A DNA stretch of 64,000 nucleotides from Verrucomicrobiota bacterium (GTDB lineage Bacteria > Verrucomicrobiota > Verrucomicrobiia > CAIQCK01), in the NCBI GenBank assembly GCA_016235595.1, contig JACRJX010000041.1, positions 186,001 to 250,000 of the forward strand, given 5' to 3'. Below the pieces are notes generated by a model. The model had not been told where the DNA came from. It did not search any database and saw only the letters and a list, made by a program, of their open reading frames with translations. Shown here piece after piece: positions 27,362 to 35,982 of the stretch (its first letter is position 1; every line of letters starts with the position of its first letter). A program made the translations under genes and the position numbers.

Positions 27362-28747
27362 TCACTTGCCGCAGCAGCAACAGGCAGGTTGCATCGCCTC
27401 GGCGAACGCTTCCGCCAGCACGGCAAGGCTCTCGTCGAGTTGCGCAACACTAATGACCAGCGGCGGGGCGATCTTCACCGTCGCGCCACCGAAGCCGACC
27501 GGCGCGAACATCAGCAGGCCCTTCTTGTAGCAGAGGTCTATGACGCGGAAGGCGAGGTCGCCGTCAGGTTCTTCGCCGCCAGGCTTGACGCACTGCACGC
27601 CGGCGACGAGACCTTTGCCGTGGACGGCGCCGATACGCGCCGGATACGTCTGCTGGAGCTTGGCGAGGCCGGCGAAGAGCCGCTCGCCCATCTTGGCAGC
27701 GTTGCGAACAAGCTTCTCGCGGTCGATCAACTTGAGGTTGGCGATGGCGGCGGCGCAACAGATCGGGTTGGCCGAATGCGTTGAGGTCATCGATCCGGGG
27801 GGATAAAGGTCCATCACCTCACTGTTGCCGAGCAGGCATGAGAGCGGCAACGAACTGCTGATGCCTTTGCCGCAGCAGATGAAGTCGGGGCGCACGCCGT
27901 AGTGCTCGAACGCCCAGTACTTGCCCGTGCGCCCGAAACCCGACTGCACTTCGTCGCACACCAACAGCGCATTGTTCCGGTCGCACCACGCGCGGAGCTT
28001 GTGCATGTAGTCTACCGGCGCGAAGCTCGCCCCGCCACCCTGGTAACTCTCCATGATGACGCCGCAAACGAGCTTCGGGTCCACCCCGGCGCTGGCGAGT
28101 TGCTTTTCGAACGACTCGAAGCTTGTGTCCTTGCAGCGGAAACCGTCGGGAAACTCGACCTGCGTGAAACCGGGGTCGAGATTGCCAATCCACGCCTTGA
28201 GGCCAGGAATGCCGCCCACCTGCTGCGCGCCGAGCGTGCGTCCGTGGAACCCGCGCAGGAAGCTGACCATGATCAGCTTCTTTGGGTCGTTGAGCCGGCC
28301 GCGCGTGCGGCAAAGTTTGATGGCACACTCGACGGCCTCGCTGCCGGTGGAGAGCAGGAAACACTTGTCCATCTTCTCAGACGCGCGTTCGACGAGCATC
28401 TGTGCGAGCTGGCTGCGGAGCTTGTGCGGGAAGAGATAGTTATGGAGCAGGCCGCTCTTCGCCTGCTTGACAATGGCGTCCACAATGGGCTTGCGGCCAT
28501 GGCCGGCGTTGGTGACGAGCACGCCACTGGACCAGTCAATCCAACGGTTGCCCCACCAATCCTCCACGAGCGCGCCGTCGCCGCGCTTCCAGACCACCGG
28601 CGGCATGCCCTGCATGGACTGCGGCTCGTAGCGGCGCATGCCTTCGAGGACCGAAAGCGATTGCGGCACTGGCATCTTCGTCCGGATGCGGCGGAAACGG
28701 GTGGAGATTTTCGGAACGGCGACGGGGGTGATATCAAATTGTGGCAT
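27362..28747 (-). CDS. class III PLP-dependent aminotransferase
   Basis: The 461-residue protein shows the fold-type I, class III pattern: GVLVTNAGHGRKPIVDAIVKQ, FLLSTGSEAVECAIKLCRTRG, GFHGRT, the cofactor Asp in LLVCDEVQSGFGRTG, and the Schiff-base Lys in CCGKGISSSLPLSCLLG. This points to a 4-aminobutyrate, ornithine or related omega-amino-acid transaminase; specificity is open. The C-terminus ends in four consecutive cysteines (QPACCCCGK), which I do not expect in this family. Four 7-base repeats lie just upstream of the ATG. Start chosen at 28747, which drops an extension encoded by that repeat tract. Confidence 0.9.
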   Translation of the reverse strand: MPQFDITPVAVPKISTRFRRIRTKMPVPQSLSVLEGMRRYEPQSMQGMPPVVWKRGDGALVEDWWGNRWIDWSSGVLVTNAGHGRKPIVDAIVKQAKSGLLHNYLFPHKLRSQLAQMLVERASEKMDKCFLLSTGSEAVECAIKLCRTRGRLNDPKKLIMVSFLRGFHGRTLGAQQVGGIPGLKAWIGNLDPGFTQVEFPDGFRCKDTSFESFEKQLASAGVDPKLVCGVIMESYQGGGASFAPVDYMHKLRAWCDRNNALLVCDEVQSGFGRTGKYWAFEHYGVRPDFICCGKGISSSLPLSCLLGNSEVMDLYPPGSMTSTHSANPICCAAAIANLKLIDREKLVRNAAKMGERLFAGLAKLQQTYPARIGAVHGKGLVAGVQCVKPGGEEPDGDLAFRVIDLCYKKGLLMFAPVGFGGATVKIAPPLVISVAQLDESLAVLAEAFAEAMQPACCCCGK

Positions 28748-28763
28748 GGCTTCTATAACTCGC

Positions 28764-28791
28764 GATTCGTGATTTGTAATTCGTAATTCGT
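28764..28791. repeat. four tandem heptamers
   Basis: GATTCGT, GATTTGT, AATTCGT, AATTCGT follow each other without a gap, 17 to 44 bases upstream of the aminotransferase ATG. Heptamer arrays of this kind are dispersed in many bacterial genomes; here one sits in a leader region. Confidence 0.55.
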
Positions 28792-28942
28792 TTCCACAGG
28801 TCGCGCGGTTCATTCACGCGACAACAGCGGCCGGGATAATAAGACGGACAGGGAGCGCACACAACAAAATCAATTCATATGAAATCTTCTCGTGCCGCGC
28901 CTCGATTGCTGTGGTGTCTTGACTGGCAGGCCTATGCAACCG

Positions 28943-29662
28943 ATGCGTAACCGCATTTTGCTGGCAATGGCGCTGGTCGTTGGAGCCGGTCTGGCGGCCG
29001 CGGCCGAGAAGCCGGAGTCGCTTATCCCTTTCGACAAGCTCGACTCGGCGGCGGTGGCGCGCGTCCGAAAAGTGGTGCCGGGCTACACGTTCTACCGGAA
29101 GCTGCGCACGCCGCATGGCGAATTCCGCTCCCGTCGCGATGTGTTTGAGTATCTGGGCGATCATCTCGACCAGACTTCGATTCTCGGCCAACAACTCAAC
29201 GTCGTGAAATTCCGCTGCGAGCGCCTGCCGGATGGAAGCGTCTGGGCGGACAATCACGCGGGTGCGCGGGGGTTTTTGTGGCCGTTGTATGCCGCGCCGG
29301 GCGAGCGATTGTTCCTGGTTCATGGCAGCGACCGCAGTGGCGAGGCGGTGGAGGGCTATTCGGTGGTGTTCGTGCGTTATCAGGAACCGGAACCGGGCCT
29401 CATCCACTGCGAGGTGCATGCCTTCGTCAAAATAACAACTTTCTTCAGGCGGTTTCTGGCCGGCCTTTTCCTGCCACTGGTTACCGGCACGGTGGACCGG
29501 CGCTTCAGCGAAGTGCTTTCGATTCCAGTGCTGGTCAGCAAAGAGGCCACCCTTAATCCAGACAAAGTCGTGACGCTGATAGATTCGCTGCCACCGGCGG
29601 ACGCGACGAAGCTGAAAGAATTCCGGGCGCTATTGAACAGACAGCCTCCGACGCGCCCGTAA
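28943..29662 (+). CDS. secreted protein, tandem paralogue 1
   Basis: A Sec signal (MRNRILLAMALVVGAGLAAA) precedes a mature protein of about 220 residues opening EKPESLIPFDKLDSAAVARV and PGYTFYRK. The core has YLGDHLDQTSILGQQLNVV, LWPLYAAPGERLFLVHG and FLPLVTGTVDRRFSEVL, the last of which may be a membrane-adjacent segment. A near-identical arrangement follows in the next gene. No family recognised. ATG 28943 lines up with the paralogue; the ATG at 28934 is also possible. Confidence 0.75.
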   Translation: MRNRILLAMALVVGAGLAAAAEKPESLIPFDKLDSAAVARVRKVVPGYTFYRKLRTPHGEFRSRRDVFEYLGDHLDQTSILGQQLNVVKFRCERLPDGSVWADNHAGARGFLWPLYAAPGERLFLVHGSDRSGEAVEGYSVVFVRYQEPEPGLIHCEVHAFVKITTFFRRFLAGLFLPLVTGTVDRRFSEVLSIPVLVSKEATLNPDKVVTLIDSLPPADATKLKEFRALLNRQPPTRP

Positions 29663-29729
29663 CGCAATCTGCTGGCGCGAAATCTTCTTGCTGCGCTTCG
29701 GCTGCTGTGGTGTCGTGACCGGCATGGCC

Positions 29730-30455
29730 ATGCGATCGATCTACATTTGCCTCCCATTGGCTGTGGCGTTGACCATTGGCGCAGGCTTCGCGCGTGCAGC
29801 AGAGAAACCCGAGTCGCTGATTCCATTCAACAAACTCGACGCCGCGGCGCAGGCGCGCGTGCGACAGGTTGTGCCCGGCTACACGTTTTATCGAAAGGTG
29901 CGCCTGCCAAAGCCAACTGTCCGCGCCCGATACGACATCTTCGAGTATCTCATCAACCACCTCGACCAGTGTTCCATCGTGGCGCAACTGTTGAAGATCG
30001 TCGAGTATCGCAGTGAGCAGAGGCCGGATGGCTCCTACTATGCCGACAATCGCAAGGGCGCTGCCGGTTATCTCTGGCCACTCCTCGCCGCGCCAGGCGA
30101 GCGTCTTTATCTCGCGCAGGGCGCGGACAAGAAGGGCGAACCGGTATCGGGCAGCGCGGTGGTGCTGTTCCGCTACCGCAAAACACAGCCCGGCGTCCTC
30201 GAATGCGAGCTTCATGGCTTCGTGAAGGTGGATAGCTGGATGCAGCGGATCTGCGCGCTGTTCTTCCTGCCGTTCATCACGACCACGGTGGATCGCCGCT
30301 TTGGCGAGGTGGTGGACGTGCCGGTGCAGGTCAGCGAAGCAGCCACCGCCGACCCCGCCAAGGTGCTGAAGCTGCTAGACACGCTGCCGCCCGAAGACGC
30401 GGCAAAGATGAAAGAGTTTCGAGCGCTGCTGACCCAACAGGAGACGAAACCGTGA
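29730..30455 (+). CDS. secreted protein, tandem paralogue 2
   Basis: The 241-residue product matches paralogue 1 along its length: signal MRSIYICLPLAVALTIGAGF, then EKPESLIPFNKLDAAAQARV, PGYTFYRKV, YLINHLDQCSIVAQLL, YLWPLLAAPGERLYLAQG and FLPFITTTVDRRFGEVV. The start context (GAAATCTTCT and GCTGTGGTGTC) is shared as well, so the duplication includes the leader. The TGA overlaps the GTG start of the DNA polymerase by four bases (GTGA), implying coupled translation. An ATG six bases earlier is an alternative start. Function unknown; its position suggests a link with the polymerase transcript, not necessarily with replication. Confidence 0.75.
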   Translation: MRSIYICLPLAVALTIGAGFARAAEKPESLIPFNKLDAAAQARVRQVVPGYTFYRKVRLPKPTVRARYDIFEYLINHLDQCSIVAQLLKIVEYRSEQRPDGSYYADNRKGAAGYLWPLLAAPGERLYLAQGADKKGEPVSGSAVVLFRYRKTQPGVLECELHGFVKVDSWMQRICALFFLPFITTTVDRRFGEVVDVPVQVSEAATADPAKVLKLLDTLPPEDAAKMKEFRALLTQQETKP

Positions 30456-32701
30456 GTACCGCCCCCCTCCCGTTTGGCGAGAACGAGACACTGTTCGGGC
30501 GTGACCGGACGGAAGGAATCGTCGCGGTCGAACTGGTGTCGGGCGACGACAGCGCGATGCGCGTGTTCCTGCGTGAAGCCGGCCGGCTCAAGAGCGTGGC
30601 GCAACCTTTTCAGCCGTTCCTCTGGCTCACGGACGCAGCGTTCCTGAACACCTGGTCCGGCAAGGCGAAGATCGAACCGCTCACTGGCAACGGCGAGTTC
30701 CGCTCGCTGGCCACGTTCCGGTCGTGGTCGGATTTCCAGTCGGCACGGAAACACCTGCTCGACAGCACCGGCACAACCGCGGCCAGCCCGGAAGCGCCAT
30801 TCTATTTCCTGAACGACCCGGTCGCGCAGCACCTGATGCGCACAGGCCAGACGTCGTTCAAGGGCATGCGCCTCGACCAGCTCCGCCGCCTGCAACTCGA
30901 CATCGAGACCTACACCGGCGAGGGCTATGAGTTCTCCAACGCCGAGCGTGCCGAAGACCGCATCCTCCTCATCTCGCTCGCCGACAACACCGGGTGGGAA
31001 ATGACCCTGGCCGGCGATGAGAAACAAATGCTCCAGCAACTCGTCGAGGTCATCTGCGAACGCGATCCCGACGTGATCGAGGGGCACAACCTTTTCAAGT
31101 TCGACCTGCCTTACCTCACGGCGCGGGCGAAACGGCACCGCGTAAAGCTCGCTCTCGGTCGTGACGACTCAGCCCTGAGTTCGTATCCGTCTCGCGTGCA
31201 GATCGCGGAGCGGACGATCAACTATCCGAAGTTTGAAATTCACGGCCGGCATATCGTGGACACGTTCCTGCTGGTGCAGTTCTACGACGTGAGCACGCGC
31301 GAGCTGGAAAGCTTCGGTTTGAAAGACGTGGCGCGGCATTTCGGTCTCGCGCCGAAGGACCGCACGTATCTGGAACCGCACGAAATCCCGAAGCTCGCCG
31401 ACTCCGGCGCGGCCGGCATGGAAAAGCTGGCGCGTTACTCTCTGGACGACGTGCGCGAGACGCGGGCGCTGGCGGCACTGTTGTCCCCCAGCTATTTCGT
31501 GCAGGCACAGATGTTTCCCTACGCCTATCAGGACGTGGTCGTGCGCGGCAACGCGACGAAGATTGACACGCTCTTTGTGCGCGAATACCTGCACCAGCGC
31601 CGGGCGCTGCCGAGGCCGGAGCCGGCGCGGCCCTACGAGGGTGGCTATACCGACATTTTCCACGAGGGCGTGGCGCAAGACGTGTGGCACTGCGACGTCG
31701 CCTCGCTCTATCCGAGCGTCATGCTCGCGTTCAACATCGTGCCGAAGAAAGACGAGCTGGCTATCTTCAGTTCGCTGCTATCGGAACTGCGCGACTTCCG
31801 CCTGCGCGCGAAGGCACTGCTGCGCGAGGCGAAGGACGAGGCGGCGCGCAACCACTTCAACGCGCTCCAGCAAACGTTCAAGGTCGTCATCAACAGCTTC
31901 TACGGCTACCTCGGCTTCGCGCAGGCGCACTTCGGCGATTTCGACGCGGCGTCGGCGGTGACGGCCAAGGGACGTGAGACCTTGCAGGCGATGATCGCGT
32001 GGTTGCGCCAACGCGGCGCGCACATCATCGAGATTGACACCGATGGCATCTACTTCCAGCCGCCGAAAGACGTGGCCGGCGAGCCGGAGCGCGGGATGAA
32101 GCTGCTCGACGACGAACTCGCCGCCACGCTGCCGAAGGGCATCGAGGTCGAGTTCGACGCGCGCTACCGGGCGATGTTCAGCTACAAAATGAAGAACTAC
32201 GCGCTGCTCGACGACGAGGGCCGCGTCACGATCAAGGGCGCGGCGCTGAAGTCGCGCGGGCTCGAGCGGTTCCAGCGTGACTTCATGGAGGACCTGCTGC
32301 GACTGTTGTTGGAGGGCCGGCGGCGCAAGGAGATCCTCGACAAGCTGGAGGAATACCGCAGTGCGCTCGAACAGCGGCGCTGGCCGGTCGGGATGTTCAT
32401 GAAGACCGAGACGCTCAGCGACTCGCTCGACGTTTATAAAAAGAAAATCACCGCCGGCTCCGGCAAGGGCGGCCGCAACCGTTCCGCTGCTTACGAGCTG
32501 GCCATGCGCAGCGGCAAGCCGTATCAGCCCGGCGACCAGATTTCCTTCTACATCATCGGCGACACGGCGAAGGTGACGGCCTACGAGACGTGCAAGCCGG
32601 TCAGCGAGTGGGACCCGCAACGACGCGACGAAAATGTCGAGTATTATGTGGACAAACTCGCTGCACTCTATAAAAAGTTCTCTAGTTTCATCCCTGTATG
32701 A
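30452..32701 (+). CDS. family B DNA polymerase
   Basis: Exo and Pol motifs are complete: Exo I LQLDIETY (about residue 150), Exo II EGHNLFKFDLPY (about 211), Exo III YSLDDVRET (about 328), Pol A DVASLYPSVMLAF (about 413), Pol B KVVINSFYGYLG (about 478) and Pol C IEIDTDGIYF (about 527). At 749 residues it resembles E. coli Pol II and related bacterial Pol B, with proofreading retained. Such enzymes act in repair and replication restart; this one lacks an obvious leader peptide or intein. Start is a GTG that overlaps the previous stop (GTGA), and its own TGA overlaps the next ATG (ATGA). Confidence 0.93.
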   Translation: MSTAPLPFGENETLFGRDRTEGIVAVELVSGDDSAMRVFLREAGRLKSVAQPFQPFLWLTDAAFLNTWSGKAKIEPLTGNGEFRSLATFRSWSDFQSARKHLLDSTGTTAASPEAPFYFLNDPVAQHLMRTGQTSFKGMRLDQLRRLQLDIETYTGEGYEFSNAERAEDRILLISLADNTGWEMTLAGDEKQMLQQLVEVICERDPDVIEGHNLFKFDLPYLTARAKRHRVKLALGRDDSALSSYPSRVQIAERTINYPKFEIHGRHIVDTFLLVQFYDVSTRELESFGLKDVARHFGLAPKDRTYLEPHEIPKLADSGAAGMEKLARYSLDDVRETRALAALLSPSYFVQAQMFPYAYQDVVVRGNATKIDTLFVREYLHQRRALPRPEPARPYEGGYTDIFHEGVAQDVWHCDVASLYPSVMLAFNIVPKKDELAIFSSLLSELRDFRLRAKALLREAKDEAARNHFNALQQTFKVVINSFYGYLGFAQAHFGDFDAASAVTAKGRETLQAMIAWLRQRGAHIIEIDTDGIYFQPPKDVAGEPERGMKLLDDELAATLPKGIEVEFDARYRAMFSYKMKNYALLDDEGRVTIKGAALKSRGLERFQRDFMEDLLRLLLEGRRRKEILDKLEEYRSALEQRRWPVGMFMKTETLSDSLDVYKKKITAGSGKGGRNRSAAYELAMRSGKPYQPGDQISFYIIGDTAKVTAYETCKPVSEWDPQRRDENVEYYVDKLAALYKKFSSFIPV

Positions 32702-34233
32702 ACGGAACCTGGATCCATATCGAAAATGCGGCGATCAATGTCGGTGTCGCCGCCCTCACCTATCTTGTGCTGATGGCCGCGGCGCATCCGGTGAAGAAGC
32801 GTCTGCGCGTGCCACTGGGTTTCTCATTTAACATCTTCGCCGTGCTCTCGGCAACGCTGGTGGCCTGGGGCTTTCATCAGGCGCATGCCGCGCCCTACAC
32901 GGACCCGCCGTGGATGCTGTCGGTGCGCAACGTCCTCATCAGTGTGTGGGCGGTGTTTCTGGCGTTGCAGGCCAACAACGTGTTGGTGAGATTCGTTTGG
33001 CAATTCGCGCTGGAGGAAAAACGCCAGGTCAAAGTGCCCAAACTGTTGCGCGACCTGGCGAAGACGCTGCTGGTGTTGGCGGCTGTCCTCTGGGCGATGA
33101 AGTTTGTCTATGGCCAGCAACTCGGCACGCTCATCACCGCTTCGGGCGTCGTGGCCATCGTGCTCGGCTTCGCGCTTCAAAACCTCCTGGGCGACGTGGT
33201 GGCCGGCATCGCGCTGAACATGGAGAAGCCGTTCGATATCGGTGACTGGATCTGGGTGGGCGAAACAGACGGCGAAGTCATTGAAGTCAACTGGCGCGCC
33301 ACGCGCCTGCGCACCCGCGACGGCAACTATCTCATCATCCCCAACGGAAACATCACCAAGCAGAACATCACCAATTTCCACTATCCGAACCGCGTGCATG
33401 CGCTGAAGTGCTCCGTGGGCGTCGAATACGGCGCCGCGCCCAACGACGTGAAAAACGTCCTGCGTCAGGCCGTGCAGCGCACCCCCGGAGTCCTCCCGCA
33501 GGAACCGCGCATCCGGCTGAAACAGTTCGGCGACTCCGCCATCAACTACGAGATCAAGTTCTGGGGGGACAATCGCGCCGCCTCCGACGACGTCCTCAGC
33601 GACGTGATGACGAACATCTGGTATGCGTTGCGCCGGGCGCGCATGAGCATCCCCTTCCCCATCCGCGACGTATTCATGCACCAGCCCGCCGAAGCGGACA
33701 GTGTCGATCAACGACGACGGGCCGATGCCGAACGCGCGTTGCGGGGGAAGGAACTGTTCAAACCGCTCGACGACAACCAGATCGCAGCGCTGGCCGGTCG
33801 CGGACGGCTGGTGCGCTTCGGCCAGGGCGAGATCGTCATCAGCAAGGGCGAGGCAGGCGACTCGCTGTTCCTGATCGTCAGCGGACATGCGGCGGTGAAA
33901 CTCGCCAAAGAGGGTGGCGGCGAGGTGGTTGCCGGCACGTTGAAGGAGGGCGACACATTTGGCGAGATGTCGCTGCTGACCGGCGCGCCACGCAACGCGA
34001 CCGTGGTGGCAGAGAGTGACCTGCGCTTGCTGGAGATTGGCAAGGACGCACTGGGCCCGGTGCTGCAGGAGAATCCATCTGTCGCCGAGGCGTTGAGCCG
34101 GTTGATGGCCGACCGCCAGCTTGCCACCGACGGTCTCTTCAAACAGCAGCAGCATACGGCCGAAGCAGCCGCAACCCGCAAGGACTATGCCACCACTCTG
34201 CTGCGCAACATCCGCAAGTTCTTCTCCATCTAA
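32698..34233 (+). CDS. MscS-family channel with cyclic-nucleotide-binding domain
   Basis: Three or more N-terminal helices (about 10-30, 38-60, 112-130) precede the MscS pore signature: ITASGVVAIVLGFALQNLLG and DVVAGIALNMEKPFDIGDWI (residues about 143-183), then the beta domain with RATRLRTRDGNYLIIPNG. Residues about 355-470 are a cNMP-binding roll: IVISKGEAGDSLFLIVSG and the phosphate cassette FGEMSLLTGAPRNATVV with Glu and Arg. Cyclic-nucleotide-gated MscS channels of this design exist in other bacteria. It overlaps the polymerase stop by four bases, an unusual pairing. Acts in the inner membrane as tension or ligand-gated channel. Confidence 0.9.
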   Translation: MNGTWIHIENAAINVGVAALTYLVLMAAAHPVKKRLRVPLGFSFNIFAVLSATLVAWGFHQAHAAPYTDPPWMLSVRNVLISVWAVFLALQANNVLVRFVWQFALEEKRQVKVPKLLRDLAKTLLVLAAVLWAMKFVYGQQLGTLITASGVVAIVLGFALQNLLGDVVAGIALNMEKPFDIGDWIWVGETDGEVIEVNWRATRLRTRDGNYLIIPNGNITKQNITNFHYPNRVHALKCSVGVEYGAAPNDVKNVLRQAVQRTPGVLPQEPRIRLKQFGDSAINYEIKFWGDNRAASDDVLSDVMTNIWYALRRARMSIPFPIRDVFMHQPAEADSVDQRRRADAERALRGKELFKPLDDNQIAALAGRGRLVRFGQGEIVISKGEAGDSLFLIVSGHAAVKLAKEGGGEVVAGTLKEGDTFGEMSLLTGAPRNATVVAESDLRLLEIGKDALGPVLQENPSVAEALSRLMADRQLATDGLFKQQQHTAEAAATRKDYATTLLRNIRKFFSI

Positions 34234-34264
34234 ACTCGGCGGTCGAATTTCGTTCCGCGTCTTC

Positions 34265-34345
34265 AACGCCACGAGAACGTCGAGTATTGTGTGGACAAAC
34301 TCGTGGCGCTCTATAAAAAGGTTCGCCAGTTTCATCCCGGCGTGA
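34265..34345 (+). pseudogene. duplicated 3' end of the DNA polymerase gene
   Basis: The stretch translates in one frame as RHENVEYCVDKLVALYKKV then a divergent end; the polymerase tail at 32623-32702 reads RRDENVEYYVDKLAALYKKF. Identity is about 75 percent over 80 bases at a constant offset of 1643. The channel gene is therefore flanked by two copies of the polymerase 3' end. Confidence 0.75.
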
Positions 34346-34375
34346 GCCGGTCGGAAGAAAGGCAGATTCATCTCC

Positions 34376-35707
34376 ATGAAAAATCGCGTTCTGTTGTTCA
34401 TGTTCGTTGCATTCACCGCTCCAGTCGCGCTCCTTCGCGGCGCGGAAATCTCAGCGCAAGGCAGCGCTGTGCTGGTGCCACCCGGTGAATACCGCGTGGG
34501 CAGTTGCGTGGTGAAAGTCACGCAAGCCGCCACACTCACGGTCGCGCCCGCCCCTGTCCTCGCAATCACCAATGAGCCGGTGAAACTTTCCGCCGACAAA
34601 CCCGCCGGCTGGTCCAAAGGCACGCGGCTGCGCGCCTGCAATGCCCGCGACGTGAACGCCTGCGGTTCGTTTGTGCCCGGCTCGTTGGAAATCCGCCGCA
34701 CTCAGGGCGCAGCACAACTCAAGGAAGGCGACGACTATCTCACGGACACTGCGTGGGCACACGTCGGCATCGGGACGAACAGTTGTGTCACCATCAAGGA
34801 CACCGTCTTCGCGAGCTATCGCTACTCGTTGCTGCGAATGGATACCATCCAGGTTTCAGCCGATGGCCGGGCGACGCTCAAGGCTGGCGAGCCGCATATC
34901 AGCACGCCGGTGCCGCCGGAGGCCGACGCAGGCTGCACCGCCATCGCCCACGTGTGGGTGAACTACCGCGACACCGAGGTAAAGGCTGATCAGATTTACC
35001 CAATCACCGAGACGGCCGCACAAGCCGTCACGGGCAGCACGTCCGGCCGCATCCCAAAAACCCTCGCGAAGCTGAAGGCCGGCGGTCCTGTGAAGATCGT
35101 TTGCTGGGGCGACTCGGTCACCGCCGGCGGCAACGCCTCAAAACCGGAGCTGCGCTACCCGGACGTTTTCGCCGCCGGGCTGCGCGAGCGTTTTCCGCAA
35201 GCGAAGATCGAGATGCAGAACATCAGTGCCGGCGGTTCGAACAGCCGGCAGTGGCTTTACCCGGACAAGTTCAAGTATCGCGGCAAGCCGTGGCAGGAGA
35301 CCGGCGTGACATGGCAGCGCATCGCCGATGCAAAGCCTGATCTCGTCACGCTGGAGTTCGTCAACGACGCGGGGATGACCCCCGCGATGGTGGACGAGGT
35401 TTACAGCGACATCCTCAAGCGTGTGCAGAACATCGGCGCGGAGTTGATCCTCATCACGCCGCACTTCACGATGTGGCGGATGATGGGTTTCAAGGGAATG
35501 CGCGAGGTGGAGCGGCGGCCCTACGTGCTGGCGCTGCGCGAGTATTCCAGCAAACACAATATCGCGCTGGCCGACGCTGCCGCACGCTGGGAACATCTCT
35601 GGAAGGAAGGGTTGCCCTACCTGACACTGCTGCACAACACCATCAACCATCCCGACGACCGCGGTCATAGGCTGTTCGCCGAGGAATTGTGGAAGTGTTT
35701 CCGATAG
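34376..35707 (+). CDS. secreted SGNH/GDSL-family hydrolase
   Basis: The 443-residue product has a Sec signal (MKNRVLLFMFVAFTAPVALL). An N-terminal beta-rich domain spans about 25-225. The SGNH fold then shows block I VCWGDSVTAGG (nucleophile Ser, about 245), block II NISAGGSNSRQW, block III LEFVNDAGM and the catalytic Asp-His pair in INHPDDRGHRLF. Members are esterases or deacetylases of polysaccharides and lipids; acetyl-xylan or similar deacetylation would suit the surroundings but is an inference. Transcribed alone. Confidence 0.88.
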   Translation: MKNRVLLFMFVAFTAPVALLRGAEISAQGSAVLVPPGEYRVGSCVVKVTQAATLTVAPAPVLAITNEPVKLSADKPAGWSKGTRLRACNARDVNACGSFVPGSLEIRRTQGAAQLKEGDDYLTDTAWAHVGIGTNSCVTIKDTVFASYRYSLLRMDTIQVSADGRATLKAGEPHISTPVPPEADAGCTAIAHVWVNYRDTEVKADQIYPITETAAQAVTGSTSGRIPKTLAKLKAGGPVKIVCWGDSVTAGGNASKPELRYPDVFAAGLRERFPQAKIEMQNISAGGSNSRQWLYPDKFKYRGKPWQETGVTWQRIADAKPDLVTLEFVNDAGMTPAMVDEVYSDILKRVQNIGAELILITPHFTMWRMMGFKGMREVERRPYVLALREYSSKHNIALADAAARWEHLWKEGLPYLTLLHNTINHPDDRGHRLFAEELWKCFR

Positions 35708-35831
35708 TGGCAGTGTCCGCAGAACATATTGTCCTGGACTGTTGCGCCGGGTCTTGTGCAAGAGCAACAGCCGCATCAGGTTGAACTGGAGCAAGTTAGC
35801 CCTGGAAATGGACTGACTGAATCACTTCCCG

Positions 35832-35858
35832 TCCAGGCGACACGCAGTTGTGCCTGGA
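35832..35858. promoter_or_regulatory. hairpin in the autotransporter upstream region
   Basis: TCCAGGC pairs with GCCTGGA, and ACA with TGT inside after one bulged G, giving ten pairs and a 6-base loop about 125 bases before the ATG. No T-run follows, so it is not a clear terminator of the preceding gene; it could be an mRNA structure or chance. Confidence 0.3.
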
Positions 35859-35982
35859 GGACGATTATCTGGCCAGGGATTCTCAACCGTCCCCAACCGC
35901 GCTACGACACCCTGACGCCTTTTGCGGATGGACAAACGGTCTGTCAAAAGATTAAAAATGAGAAACCAAGGAATACAACTTC

